This document shows, one piece after another, positions 47,311 through 55,905 of a stretch of DNA of 64,000 bases. The notes beneath the pieces are model-generated. The model worked only from the letters and a program-made list of their open reading frames with translations, was not told the DNA's origin and did no database searches. The translations under genes and the position numbers were made by a program. Source of the stretch: Vibrio rotiferianus CAIM 577 = LMG 21460 (GTDB lineage: Bacteria; Pseudomonadota; Gammaproteobacteria; Enterobacterales; Vibrionaceae). Position 1 is the stretch's first letter; every line of letters begins with the position of its first letter. The stretch spans positions 1 through 64,000 of the forward strand of contig NZ_APHW01000101.1 in assembly GCF_002741985.1 (NCBI RefSeq), given 5' to 3'.

Positions 47311-47341
47311 GCAGCTTTAACTCTTTAAAGCTGCTTTTTTT
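47311..47341 (+). terminator. terminator
   Basis: The stem GCAGCTTTAA / TTAAAGCTGC followed by T7, about 170 bp after the small gene. Confidence 0.85.
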
Positions 47342-47424
47342 ATCGTTTTCAGTGCATATCAGACATAGAAGCGACTGCGGATAAGCACCATTGCTGATGC
47401 GTAATGTCTATGATGTATTTGTCA

Positions 47425-48048
47425 CTATCTCTTTTCTAACATGCCTTTATCGACAATGAAGTCTATGATTTCCGGCAAGCCTTGCCCTTCTTTTAGGTTG
47501 GTAAATACATATGGCTTTTCAGGGCGCATTCGAGCGGTATCGGCTTCCATGACTTCTAGTGACGCACCAACATAAGGCGCAAGGTCTATTTTGTTGATAA
47601 CAAGCAGATCAGAGCGTGTGATGCCCGGTCCGCCTTTGCGCGGGATCTTCTCTCCTTCCGACACATCAATCACATAGATCATTAAATCAGCCAACTCTGG
47701 ACTAAACGTGGCACTAAGATTATCACCACCACTTTCGATAAATACCACATCTAGGTTTTTGTGCCGCGTAGAAAGCTCTTCTACCGCTGCTAGGTTCATT
47801 GAGGCGTCTTCCCTAATCGCGGTATGCGGGCAACCACCTGTCTCGACCCCAATAATACGGTCTGCATCTAAGGCTTCCGCTTGAGTCAAAATTTTTGCAT
47901 CTTCTTGTGTGTAGATATCATTGGTGACCACTGCAATTTGATACTGGTCTCGGATGGTTTTGCAGAGAACCTCCAACAATGCCGTTTTACCAGAACCAAC
48001 AGGTCCACCAACGCCAATTCGCAAAGGTTGTTTGTAGTCTTCTTGCAT
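47425..48048 (-). CDS. ureG: urease accessory GTPase UreG, copy 1 (separate from the operon)
   Basis: 207 residues. P-loop GGPVGSGKT, the metal-binding [31 protein letters not shown] and the guanine-specificity NKIDL are all present, so it should be active. UreG uses GTP to help place nickel and carbonate in urease. This copy stands alone, 12 kb from the urease operon which has its own ureG (60063). The two share the motifs but differ widely elsewhere, so this is an old duplicate or was acquired separately. It may serve another nickel pathway or regulate urease maturation. Confidence 0.92.
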   Translation of the reverse strand: MQEDYKQPLRIGVGGPVGSGKTALLEVLCKTIRDQYQIAVVTNDIYTQEDAKILTQAEALDADRIIGVETGGCPHTAIREDASMNLAAVEELSTRHKNLDVVFIESGGDNLSATFSPELADLMIYVIDVSEGEKIPRKGGPGITRSDLLVINKIDLAPYVGASLEVMEADTARMRPEKPYVFTNLKEGQGLPEIIDFIVDKGMLEKR

Positions 48049-48821
48049 AAGAATTTTCCAAAATAATGGATAGGAGTAAATATTTGATGTGTTTTAACTA
48101 ACGATGAATAAGCCGAAAGTTATTGAAAGACAAATGACCAATAATCATCAATGAGTAATTGATGACCAGGTATATGGCGTATTAGAATTTTCAGTAAGGT
48201 ACTAAGTTTTGAACAAGGTACTAAGTTTTGAATAGTTTGAGAGTGATTAGGCAAACTCATTGGCCAAGCTTTAGACTAACTAACCCGTAAATATTGATAA
48301 CGAAGGATTGCAATTTTTATCATCAACAATAGCTACATGATTCGACTGGTAGGTTATGTCTCCTAACCACTCTCGACACAAAATATACAATAGAAACATC
48401 GCTATTCCATTCCGATATCAGCCCATAAACTTTAGATATAAACCTCAAAGCAAATCATCTAAACATTATGGCCCAATATCTATATCTACTGGTATTCAGG
48501 ATTATTTAAGCACCTCTTCAGCATGAAGAACATCACCGCCAACTGGTCTCATAACAAAGAACTTATCAGCTGACTCTTAATCTTAATTTCGACTACTGAT
48601 AGAAACACCATCATTACCCTTTACTTTCAATTACTTAATCAAAAAATCAATAGCACGCATTTAGAAATTAGCTCAAATTGCTAAGATAATGCACTTTCTT
48701 TGATGAATTTATGAAAAGTAGGAGTGAGTGGCGTTATACTGTGCATTGTACCGTCGCATGGATGCTTTTCTTTTAGCCCAACTTACTGCATGTAGTAAGC
48801 CCAATTATGAGATAAGCAATA
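48049..48821. other. AT-rich gap containing a short tandem repeat
   Basis: About 770 bp without an open frame of note between divergent ureG copy 1 and the AraC gene. At 48196-48232 an 18-nt unit, AAGGTACTAAGTTTTGAA, occurs twice with one base between. Upstream regulatory sites for both genes are expected but not identified. Confidence 0.55.
48196..48232. repeat. tandem repeat, two 18-nt units
   Basis: Two identical copies of AAGGTACTAAGTTTTGAA separated by a single C, lying upstream of ureG copy 1. Confidence 0.8.
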
Positions 48822-49667
48822 GTGGAATATAGATATATTGAAATGTACAAGCCTGTGAAACTTGAGGAGTTTTACGTAGAGTATCACTACATTGTAAACA
48901 TCGCCTTTGCGAAAGGGACGGTCTATATCAATGATCAGCAAATCACCATCGATGGCCCATCAACATTAATCATTCCGCAGTTTACTTGCCTGTCATGTCA
49001 TTTGACTCAGAAGTCGTCATTCTCGCCCTTACAAATTCAGCTGTTAATCGTGACCGATGAGATGCTAGAAGGCTCGCTACTTCAACTTCCTCAAAAACGT
49101 AGCTTCATCAAAAACACCGTAGCCCATCAATTGCCAACCCCAGTGGATGTGGACAACAACTTTCAATTGCTCAAAGAAGTGTATGACTCACTGAGTAGAG
49201 ATGCTCTGAAAATCATGTTTTTAGAGCAAACCTTATACTTTGTGTTACTTTCACTTTGTGAGTCTGGCATCGATGTCTTCAATGTATTTCAATTTAATTA
49301 CGAAGAAAGTAAGCGAGAAGTGATCGCTAGAATGATCACGAAAGAACCACAAAGAAAGTGGCAAATACAGGATGTCGCCAAACAACTGTTTACTTCAACT
49401 TCTACATTGAGAAGACATTTACAAAAAGAAAATTTATCGTTTAGCCAGCTATTAGTCGACGTAAGAATGGGGCTCGCACTGAACATGTTAACGTTCACTT
49501 CCTATAACGTTTCACAGATCAGCAACCGATGCGGGTTTGGCAGTGCCGCTTACTTTTGTGATGCCTTTAAACGCAAGTACCACCTGACACCATCACAGTT
49601 CCGAATCCAGTCTAAAAAGACCAGTGATGCGTCTCTTGTATCAACAAGAAGTAGCGAGGTGAGCTAA
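48822..49667 (+). CDS. AraC-family regulator (UreR-like, copy 1)
   Basis: 281 residues from a GTG start that aligns with the start of the paralogue at 57877 (EYRYIEMYKPVKLEEFYVEYHYI). The C-terminal AraC domain has two helix-turn-helix units (WQIQDVAKQLFTSTSTLRRH and VSQISNRCGFGSAAYFCDAF). Proximity to urease genes and its length suggest a UreR-type activator responding to urea; this is inference. With the second copy it brackets the transporter block. Confidence 0.8.
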   Translation: MEYRYIEMYKPVKLEEFYVEYHYIVNIAFAKGTVYINDQQITIDGPSTLIIPQFTCLSCHLTQKSSFSPLQIQLLIVTDEMLEGSLLQLPQKRSFIKNTVAHQLPTPVDVDNNFQLLKEVYDSLSRDALKIMFLEQTLYFVLLSLCESGIDVFNVFQFNYEESKREVIARMITKEPQRKWQIQDVAKQLFTSTSTLRRHLQKENLSFSQLLVDVRMGLALNMLTFTSYNVSQISNRCGFGSAAYFCDAFKRKYHLTPSQFRIQSKKTSDASLVSTRSSEVS

Positions 49668-49834
49668 AGATTCTAAATTGAAGTCTAAGTGCAGGACTTA
49701 GCGAGCAAACATTAAGATTTACGACCATTTCGTTCTGATTTTCACTTAAATAACCAATCCTTGAGTTTAGGTAACATTTTCTCTAACCATGCATGAGTAT
49801 GGTATCTCGCTTTATGCAATAGAAAATTTCACTA

Positions 49835-49867
49835 TATACCCGAGCGGCCTCAAGGTGCTTGGGCATG
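49835..49867. repeat. dispersed hairpin repeat, copy 3
   Basis: Imperfect arms TATACCCGAG / CTTGGGCATG around the shared CCTCAAGGTG centre, 23 bp before rnk. Confidence 0.65.
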
Positions 49868-49890
49868 GAAATTAGATTTAGGGAAGTATT

Positions 49891-50283
49891 ATGTCTAATT
49901 CGATCACCGTTACATCTGATGACTACAACAATATCTGTCGATTACTTGATAACATTCCGAATTTCACCGACGAGCTGCTTAAATTAGAAGAAGAAATTGA
50001 CCGCGCTTTGATTGTCGAGCCACATGAGATTAGTAGCGATATTGTCACGATGAACTCTAAAGTGACGTTTAAATTCCTTGGTGAGGAAGAACAAATTCAG
50101 AAAGTGCTCGTTTATCCAAACCAAGTAAAAGACAACTCTCACATCTCCATACTCGCTCCGATTGGTATGGCGCTCATTGGGCTATCTGTCGGTCAACGGA
50201 TCGATTGGATACTGCCAAACGGCAACAAGAAAACCATTGAGATCTTGGATGTCGTTTTTCAACCAGAAAGAAATATAGAGTAG
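49891..50283 (+). CDS. rnk: Rnk/GreA-type nucleoside diphosphate kinase regulator
   Basis: 130 residues. A short helical N-terminus is followed by a GreA/GreB C-terminal-like fold (VTMNSKVTFKFLG, LVYPNQVKDNSHISILAPIGMALIGLSVGQRIDW). Rnk proteins bind RNA polymerase and affect nucleotide metabolism. A close terminator follows; the gene appears to stand alone. Confidence 0.88.
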   Translation: MSNSITVTSDDYNNICRLLDNIPNFTDELLKLEEEIDRALIVEPHEISSDIVTMNSKVTFKFLGEEEQIQKVLVYPNQVKDNSHISILAPIGMALIGLSVGQRIDWILPNGNKKTIEILDVVFQPERNIE

Positions 50284-50311
50284 AGATAATCCAACGAGCA
50301 ATTGAATCATT

Positions 50312-50343
50312 AGCCATCACTCCTAAACAGAGTGATGGCTTTG
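50312..50343. terminator. bidirectional terminator between rnk and the triple RidA gene
   Basis: The stem AGCCATCACTC / GAGTGATGGCT lies between convergent genes, with modest T-runs. Confidence 0.8.
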
Positions 50344-50350
50344 TATTTGA

Positions 50351-51616
50351 TTACACTTGTGGTTTTGTGCCTTCTGCATTTGACAGAACACAATCCATTT
50401 GAACTTTTGCACCTAGCACGATGTTAGATACGGCAATCACGGTTCTTGCTGGCAAATCGCCATCAAAGAAAGTGGCGTACACCTCGTTGATTGCATCAAT
50501 ATCAGCAATGTCAGTCACTTGAATATTGACCTTAACCGCATCATTCATCACGTGGCCAATACTCTCAACGATCGCTTTAATATTTTTCAAACATTGCTCA
50601 GCTTGCTCTTTAGCCCCACCTTGAACCAGTTCATGGTTCAGTGCATCCATCGGTAGTTGCGCAGAAATGTGGTTATAGTGAGAAAACGCCACAGTTTGCG
50701 TCGCAAGCGCATCAAGAGGAGCGTTCAGCGTGTTGTTTGCCTTAATCACAATGCCATGGCGATCTTCAACTTCTTGCGGCGGCGTGCCGTCACCATGAGA
50801 AATCACAGCATCAATTTGTACTGCTGCGCCCATTGGTAGCGCAGATGCTTGAATAACTGAGCGCGCAGGCACGTACGCCACTGCTCTTGCAATCGCAGAG
50901 TCGGGGAAGAAAGTACGATACACTTCGTTCACTGACTCGATATCAGCCAGATCTTGTAGGTAAACGGTCGTTTTTACGATGTCATCCAGCGGAACATCAA
51001 TGCTCTCTAGGATGTTCTTGATGTTTTGCAGACATTGCTGAGTTTGTTCTTTTACACCACCTTCGACCAAGCTTCCTGTCGCGGTATCAATAGGCAACTG
51101 TGCTGAGATATTGTTGTAGTGTGAGAATGCGACAGTCTGGGTAGAAAACGGACTTGTTGGTGCCAGTTCAGTATCACGCGACACCTTGATTAAGTCACAT
51201 GGCTTTTGTGGTGTGGTCCCCTCACCATTTGAAATAAGCGCATCCATTTGTAGCAACGCCCCTTCAAAAGGTACCGCCTCAATCGCCAAGACAGTGCGTG
51301 TTGGCAGAAGGTTCGTAAAGAAAGTCGCATACACCTTGTTCACTGCTTCTGCGTCATCAATATTGGTCAAGTAGACATTCACTTTAACCACATCATCCAT
51401 TACGTGATCAATGCTCTCTACAATTCTTTTAATGTTCAAAAGACACTGTTTGGCTTGTTCCTGAATGCCACCTTCAACAAGTTGGTTGGTTTGAGGGTCA
51501 ATAGGCAGCTGAGCAGAGATATTATTGTAATGAGAAAACGCAACACTTTGCGTTGAGTGACTATTCATTGGTGCACTATTTGTATTTCTCGAGCATTTTA
51601 TAATGGTGCCAGTCAT
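50351..51616 (-). CDS. single-chain protein of three tandem RidA (YjgF/YER057c) domains
   Basis: 421 residues made of three repeats (about 5-131, 141-274, 288-415). Each has TQxVAFSHYNxISAQLPxD, an EQxxQCLxNIK helix and a VNxVYxTFF-type segment. Ordinary RidA proteins are about 130 residues and form trimers that hydrolyse reactive enamines/imines; here one chain could fold as a pseudo-trimer. The catalytic Arg is present in all three (107, 252, 391), the Tyr of the active-site rim as well (30, 167, 314), while the usual Glu is Asp (125, 269, 408). Repeat 2 has a short insert before its Arg. It has its own promoter; no metabolic neighbour indicates the substrate. Confidence 0.88.
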   Translation of the reverse strand: MTGTIIKCSRNTNSAPMNSHSTQSVAFSHYNNISAQLPIDPQTNQLVEGGIQEQAKQCLLNIKRIVESIDHVMDDVVKVNVYLTNIDDAEAVNKVYATFFTNLLPTRTVLAIEAVPFEGALLQMDALISNGEGTTPQKPCDLIKVSRDTELAPTSPFSTQTVAFSHYNNISAQLPIDTATGSLVEGGVKEQTQQCLQNIKNILESIDVPLDDIVKTTVYLQDLADIESVNEVYRTFFPDSAIARAVAYVPARSVIQASALPMGAAVQIDAVISHGDGTPPQEVEDRHGIVIKANNTLNAPLDALATQTVAFSHYNHISAQLPMDALNHELVQGGAKEQAEQCLKNIKAIVESIGHVMNDAVKVNIQVTDIADIDAINEVYATFFDGDLPARTVIAVSNIVLGAKVQMDCVLSNAEGTKPQV

Positions 51617-51734
51617 TTTAATGTTACCTTTAAATTAATGATAAGGACATTTAACTTACGTGAACATCATTTAGGCTAGAAAAGGGAGTCATTAGTTATA
51701 TTTCATTCCAATTCAATATCGAATCATAATAGAA

Positions 51735-51917
51735 TTAACCGCTTCTTTTATATCCATCTTTTAAACCATAGATAAATAGAGCAAGGATCAACAAAGAAGC
51801 GGTGACAATCAGAATAGTACCTAATATATCGACTTTATTTAAAGAGAAGGTAATCATCCCGGATAGAACCCCGACAAGGATGATTAAATCAATTAATATG
51901 CCTCTAAATATTTTCAT
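51735..51917 (-). CDS. 60-residue membrane protein
   Basis: Begins at ATG 51917 with an excellent AAGGAG site 4 bp upstream. Two hydrophobic helices (ILIDLIILVGVLSGMITFSL and ILGTILIVTASLLILALFIY) and a basic end (KDGYKRSG). No family recognised. A longer frame from 52007 lacks a ribosome site. Confidence 0.6.
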   Translation of the reverse strand: MKIFRGILIDLIILVGVLSGMITFSLNKVDILGTILIVTASLLILALFIYGLKDGYKRSG

Positions 51918-52293
51918 ACCTCTCCTTTCACAAACAATCCACATCGTAAGTAAAACTATAAGATTATGCTGATTATTTAGACGCACTTCATTACAACATG
52001 CGCGCATTATGTTTAATTTTTACGCGCAGTACTCTTTAACTATCTTCACCGTTCTATAATCTTTTACCTACTCACGACTTCACGTCCCATATCATTAATA
52101 AAAAAACTAAATTGAACAGGAAAAGACTTTGTTTTTATTTTATAAATTAAACAATTAAGTCATAATGTTTTGAAATAATAAAAAACATTTCATGCCTACT
52201 TGTCGATATAAACCCCATTTTGATAAAGTCCACTCGCTCATATGAGATAAGTAACCTACTTAAAAATAACTTTATTCCGCTCTTGCACAACTT

Positions 52294-52325
52294 AGCCCTA
52301 TCCAATTTTGGTTAGGGCTTTTTTT
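52294..52325 (+). terminator. orphan terminator-like hairpin before the 52336 gene
   Basis: The stem AGCCCTA / TAGGGCT followed by T7 ends just before the ribosome site of the next gene. No plus-strand gene precedes it for 2 kb. The 52008-52293 gap is AT-rich with nothing else seen. It may be a leader attenuator or the end of an unseen RNA. Confidence 0.5.
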
Positions 52326-52335
52326 GAGGTAGAAA

Positions 52336-52647
52336 ATGAACTTAGAAAGGATTGACTATTCATCTATTGAGGACTTTGAGATTAGGTTAATACCTTTCGA
52401 TGCCACATACTGGAATAAAATTTTAAGTTTTCTTAACTCTATTGATGATGTCATCTCCTTTTCTTTCGATTCAGAAGATAACGTCTTTGTTGAACTGGAC
52501 TCTAGTTTACTCTTCTATAACTGTGAAAATTCAAATAAGTACAAGTTTAATTTCGATAATGTTTTTATTTGTAAGTTCAAGTCTATCGCCAATGATGGAT
52601 ATAGCATCCGCTTATATTCTAATGGCATTAACTTTTTATCTCTCTAA
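52336..52647 (+). CDS. hypothetical acidic protein
   Basis: 103 residues, strongly acidic and rich in Ser, Asn and Phe (SIDDVISFSFDSEDNVFVELDSS). A GAGGT ribosome site precedes the ATG. Its AT-rich composition differs from the sulP gene downstream, suggesting acquired DNA. No family recognised. Confidence 0.5.
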   Translation: MNLERIDYSSIEDFEIRLIPFDATYWNKILSFLNSIDDVISFSFDSEDNVFVELDSSLLFYNCENSNKYKFNFDNVFICKFKSIANDGYSIRLYSNGINFLSL

Positions 52648-52668
52648 CTGATAATAAGCCAAAGAAAT

Positions 52669-52914
52669 ATGTACGAAAAAACAGACAAATTATGTCCAAA
52701 TTGCTTTCGTTGGCTACTAAAAAACACAGCCAAAGCCGAGATATATTGCCCTGATACGATGTCATGCAGGGTAAAAGGCCCTTTGAGTATGCCTCCTCTA
52801 ACCGTCACTAAAGCACAACTAAGAAGAACCTTAGTTAACGAAATTAGAAAAGACAAAAACTATCAAAATCTAACGGTCATCAAGCGAATAAATAAACTAT
52901 TGGGTTTAACATGA
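52669..52914 (+). CDS. small zinc-ribbon-like protein coupled to the SulP gene
   Basis: 81 residues. The N-terminal CPNCFRWLLKN...YCPDTMSC provides four cysteines in a zinc-ribbon-like pattern; the C-terminal half is basic and helical. The stop codon overlaps the sulP start (ATGA), so the two are translationally coupled. A regulatory or assembly role for the transporter is possible but unsupported by known families. Confidence 0.6.
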   Translation: MYEKTDKLCPNCFRWLLKNTAKAEIYCPDTMSCRVKGPLSMPPLTVTKAQLRRTLVNEIRKDKNYQNLTVIKRINKLLGLT

Positions 52915-54443
52915 AAAAAGATATTCTCTCTGGGCTAACCGTTGCTTTGGCTTTAATCCCTGAGGCCGTCGCCTTTGCTTTTGTAGCTGGCGTGGATCCG
53001 ATGGCTGGCCTGTACGCAGCCTTCATTGTAGGGCTTATCACCTCTATCATTGGCGGGCGTCCTGGTATGATTTCTGGTGCAACCGGAGCGATGGCAGTCG
53101 TCATGGTATCCCTTGTGGCGATTCACGGCGTCCAATATCTCTTTGCCGCAATTATGCTGGCAGGCATCATTCAGCTCACTGCGGGGTTATTCAAACTAGG
53201 GAAATTCATCCGAATCGTACCTCACCCGGTGATGATTGGTTTCGTAAACGGCCTGGCGATTGTTATCTTCCTAGCGCAGTTAGGCCAGTTTAAAGCGCCG
53301 GATATCAACGGCATACTGACTTGGCTACCACAAGATCAAATGCTGCTAATGATAAGCCTAGTTGCATTAACCATGGCAATCATTCACTTTCTACCAACGC
53401 TCACTACTGCTGTACCATCTTCTTTGGTCGCAATCGTCACCGTTACAGCACTTGTTGTAGGCTTGGATCTCGAAACACGCACAGTCATCGATTTCCTGCG
53501 CACCATGTCTGTTGACGAAACCGCAACACTAGCAGGCTCGCTACCTAGCTTCTCCATTCCAGCGGTACCATTTACGGTAGAAACACTGCAAATCATTTTG
53601 CCTTACGCTGTCATCCTTGCCGCAATTGGTCTGATCGAATCACTACTCACACTGACAATACTGGATGAAATAACAAGCACCCGTGGTCAACCTAATCGCG
53701 AGTGTATCGGGCAAGGCATCGCGAACTTAACCTGTTCAGTGTTTGGAGCAATGGGTGGTTGCGCAATGATTGGTCAGTCCATGATCAACGTAAATTCAGG
53801 TGGACGCGGGCGTCTATCGGGCATCGTTGCCGCTATCTCGCTCTTGTTGTTCATCCTATTCGCTTCTTCACTGATTGAGATGATTCCTCTCGCAGCCCTT
53901 GTTGGTGTGATGTTCATGGTGGTGATTAGTACATTTGAATGGGCGACATTCAAGCTGGCACGTCGAGTACCTAAACAAGATTTCTTCGTTATTGTTTTAG
54001 TTACCGTGGTAACCGTGTTGACGGATCTTGCTGTTGCAGTAGCGGTAGGCGTGATTACCTCAGCATTAATGTTCGCATGGGAACACGCGAAGTATATTTA
54101 CGCAGAGACAAGTACCAAAGAAGAAGGCATAAAAGAGTACAAAGTCTATGGGCCGATCTTCTTCGGTTCTGCGGCAAACTTCCTAGAGCTATTCAACGTA
54201 CATGACGATCCGCAAGACGTAGTTGTCGACTTTGCCAACACTCGAGTGACTGACCATTCCGCCATTGCCGCCATCGTGACTTTGACTGAGCGCTATCAGG
54301 CTCAAAACAAGCAGATTCACTTAAAGCATTTAAGCCCTAGTTGCCGCCAACGCTTGGATAAAGCGAGTAATCTAAACCAAACCAATATAAATGAGTCACC
54401 AAACTATACGCTTGTGGTTGAAACGCTGAATCGCCAAGCCTAA
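52911..54443 (+). CDS. SulP-family anion transporter with STAS domain
   Basis: 510 residues. The membrane part (about 1-390) begins with ILSGLTVALALIPEAVAFAFVAGVDPMAGLYAAF, the SulP signature, and has about 12-14 helices. The C-terminal STAS domain (about 400-505) has VVVDFANTRVTDHSAIAAIVTL. SulP proteins carry sulfate, bicarbonate or other anions; the nearby carbonic anhydrase makes bicarbonate attractive, but sulfate is equally possible. Confidence 0.9.
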   Translation: MKKDILSGLTVALALIPEAVAFAFVAGVDPMAGLYAAFIVGLITSIIGGRPGMISGATGAMAVVMVSLVAIHGVQYLFAAIMLAGIIQLTAGLFKLGKFIRIVPHPVMIGFVNGLAIVIFLAQLGQFKAPDINGILTWLPQDQMLLMISLVALTMAIIHFLPTLTTAVPSSLVAIVTVTALVVGLDLETRTVIDFLRTMSVDETATLAGSLPSFSIPAVPFTVETLQIILPYAVILAAIGLIESLLTLTILDEITSTRGQPNRECIGQGIANLTCSVFGAMGGCAMIGQSMINVNSGGRGRLSGIVAAISLLLFILFASSLIEMIPLAALVGVMFMVVISTFEWATFKLARRVPKQDFFVIVLVTVVTVLTDLAVAVAVGVITSALMFAWEHAKYIYAETSTKEEGIKEYKVYGPIFFGSAANFLELFNVHDDPQDVVVDFANTRVTDHSAIAAIVTLTERYQAQNKQIHLKHLSPSCRQRLDKASNLNQTNINESPNYTLVVETLNRQA

Positions 54444-54466
54444 CGCTTCCAATACTGATGAACACG

Positions 54467-54500
54467 ACCACCACCGAGTATGCACATGCTCGGTGGTGGT
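54467..54500 (+). terminator. terminator of the SulP gene
   Basis: A strong perfect stem, ACCACCACCGAG / CTCGGTGGTGGT, 24 bp after the stop codon; the T-run is weak (actttattt). Confidence 0.75.
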
Positions 54501-54548
54501 ACTTTATTTAAGCCCTAACAACGTAGAAAACAAAAGGACAAACAACAG

Positions 54549-54776
54549 ATGAAAACTGTTATTCATGAAACCCTACTACGCTTATCTTCAGCCCCACAAG
54601 AGTCTCATGTTCAAATTAGGCAGGAGCTCTACAACACTCTAAAACTGCCATTCGAGAAGCAGTTAGCGTTATATACCCATGTTCTTGGCCCGGTAAGTTC
54701 CGGTCAGTTGTCTAGCAGCAATAGCTTAACCAGAGCGGTGGGTGATGCGGAAAGAATCATCCTAAACAACAAGTAA
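54549..54776 (+). CDS. hypothetical 75-residue protein
   Basis: Small soluble protein (LLRLSSAPQESHVQIRQELY...SLTRAVGDAERIILNN), likely helical, with AAAAGGACAAAC before the ATG and a strong terminator after it. No family recognised. Confidence 0.55.
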   Translation: MKTVIHETLLRLSSAPQESHVQIRQELYNTLKLPFEKQLALYTHVLGPVSSGQLSSSNSLTRAVGDAERIILNNK

Positions 54777-54818
54777 TCGATAACGAGGAATAAGCTTTCT
54801 CACGCCCTTAACCAAAAA

Positions 54819-54852
54819 AGTCGGCCTCACCACTTTAAACGGTGAGGCCGAC
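54819..54852. terminator. bidirectional terminator
   Basis: A 13-bp perfect stem, AGTCGGCCTCACC / GGTGAGGCCGACT, lies between the convergent small gene and the ABC permease. Confidence 0.85.
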
Positions 54853-54898
54853 TGTTATATACCGAGTTAACGCCAAGACAATTGGGGTCTATCTCGCC

Positions 54899-55905
54899 TT
54901 ATTTCTTTCTAAGTACGAAAAACAGAATAAACATAGAGCCAATTGCAGAAGTCATCAGGCCGATGGGTAACTCCTGACCAGGGATCAGCACTCGGCTCAT
55001 TAAGTCACTGGCTGAGAGGAGCATCGCGCCAATAAAAGCACATAAAGGCAATAGATAACGATGACTTGGTCCGGAAAATGGTTTCGCGAGATGCGGCACG
55101 ATAAGTCCAACAAAGCCAATCACGCCACTTAAAGAGACAAAGATGGCTGTAGAGAGTGCCGATAAAATAAACACGGTCACGCGGAGGAATTTGACGCTTA
55201 CACCCAGTGAGTTACTGGTGTCCTCATCCACCAACATAGCATCAAGCGAACGCCAGCGCAGCATGGTAAACAGTGCGAGCACAATAACCCCAACAGAGGC
55301 AAACGGTAGATTCTCCCATTTTGCCAGCCCTAATCCCCCCCCATCGACCAAAAGAGAATATTGCTCGCCGAACGTTGATCGCCGGTATAAATCAAGTACC
55401 CAGTAATGGCACTAAACAGGAACGAAACCGCCAACCCAGATAAGATCAGGCGCTCAACCCCTTGAGACTTTTGCAAAAAGAACACTAGGATAACCGAAGC
55501 TGCGGATAAGGTTGCCCCAGCAAATGCTGCCACCGGTAAAGACCATTGACCTAACGCTAAATCGAAATGGCTGATAACCGCAACAACGCCAGCCGATGCT
55601 CCCGCGGATAACCCGAATAAGAATGGGTCAGCCAAGTCGTTCTTGGTCACGGTCTGCAATAGCGCCCCCACCATGGCAAGCCCAGCACCAACTAAAATCG
55701 CGAGAAGAAATCTAGGAATTCGAATCTCACTCAAAATAACGTTGGTCATTGCAGGTAGCGAAGCCTGGTCAAAGGTAAAAAACTGATAAACAGCGGAAAA
55801 GGGGATGTTTATTGTTCCGTAAGAGAGCGAAAGGAACAGTATGACCGATAGCAGCATCAGGCTTGCCACGATAGCAAGCCAAAACTTTACGTTCGAATTA
55901 CTCAT
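54899..55905 (-). pseudogene. FecCD/BtuC-type ABC permease, frameshifted
   Basis: Two frames together encode one ~335-residue permease with about ten helices. The first (55905 to 55330) has YGTINIPFSAVYQFF, the EIRIPRFLLAILVGAGLAMVG signature and FLFGLSAGASAG, ending SNILFWSMGG. The second continues LGLAKWENLPFASVGVIV and has GVIGFVGLIVPHLAKP, the ATPase-contact motif, to the C-terminus. The break is in a run of 8 C (plus strand, 55335-55342); six or nine bases there restore the frame. It imports metal complexes, siderophores or cobalamin. Proximity to urease suggests nickel, by inference. Confidence 0.85.

Noticed and set aside
48196..48232. Start of a CRISPR array
   Set aside because: There are only two units with a single-base spacer and no cas genes in the window.
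52008..52910. AT-rich small genes as integron cassettes
   Set aside because: No attC-like recombination sites with the GTTRRRY/RYYYAAC ends were found, and the second gene is coupled to sulP.
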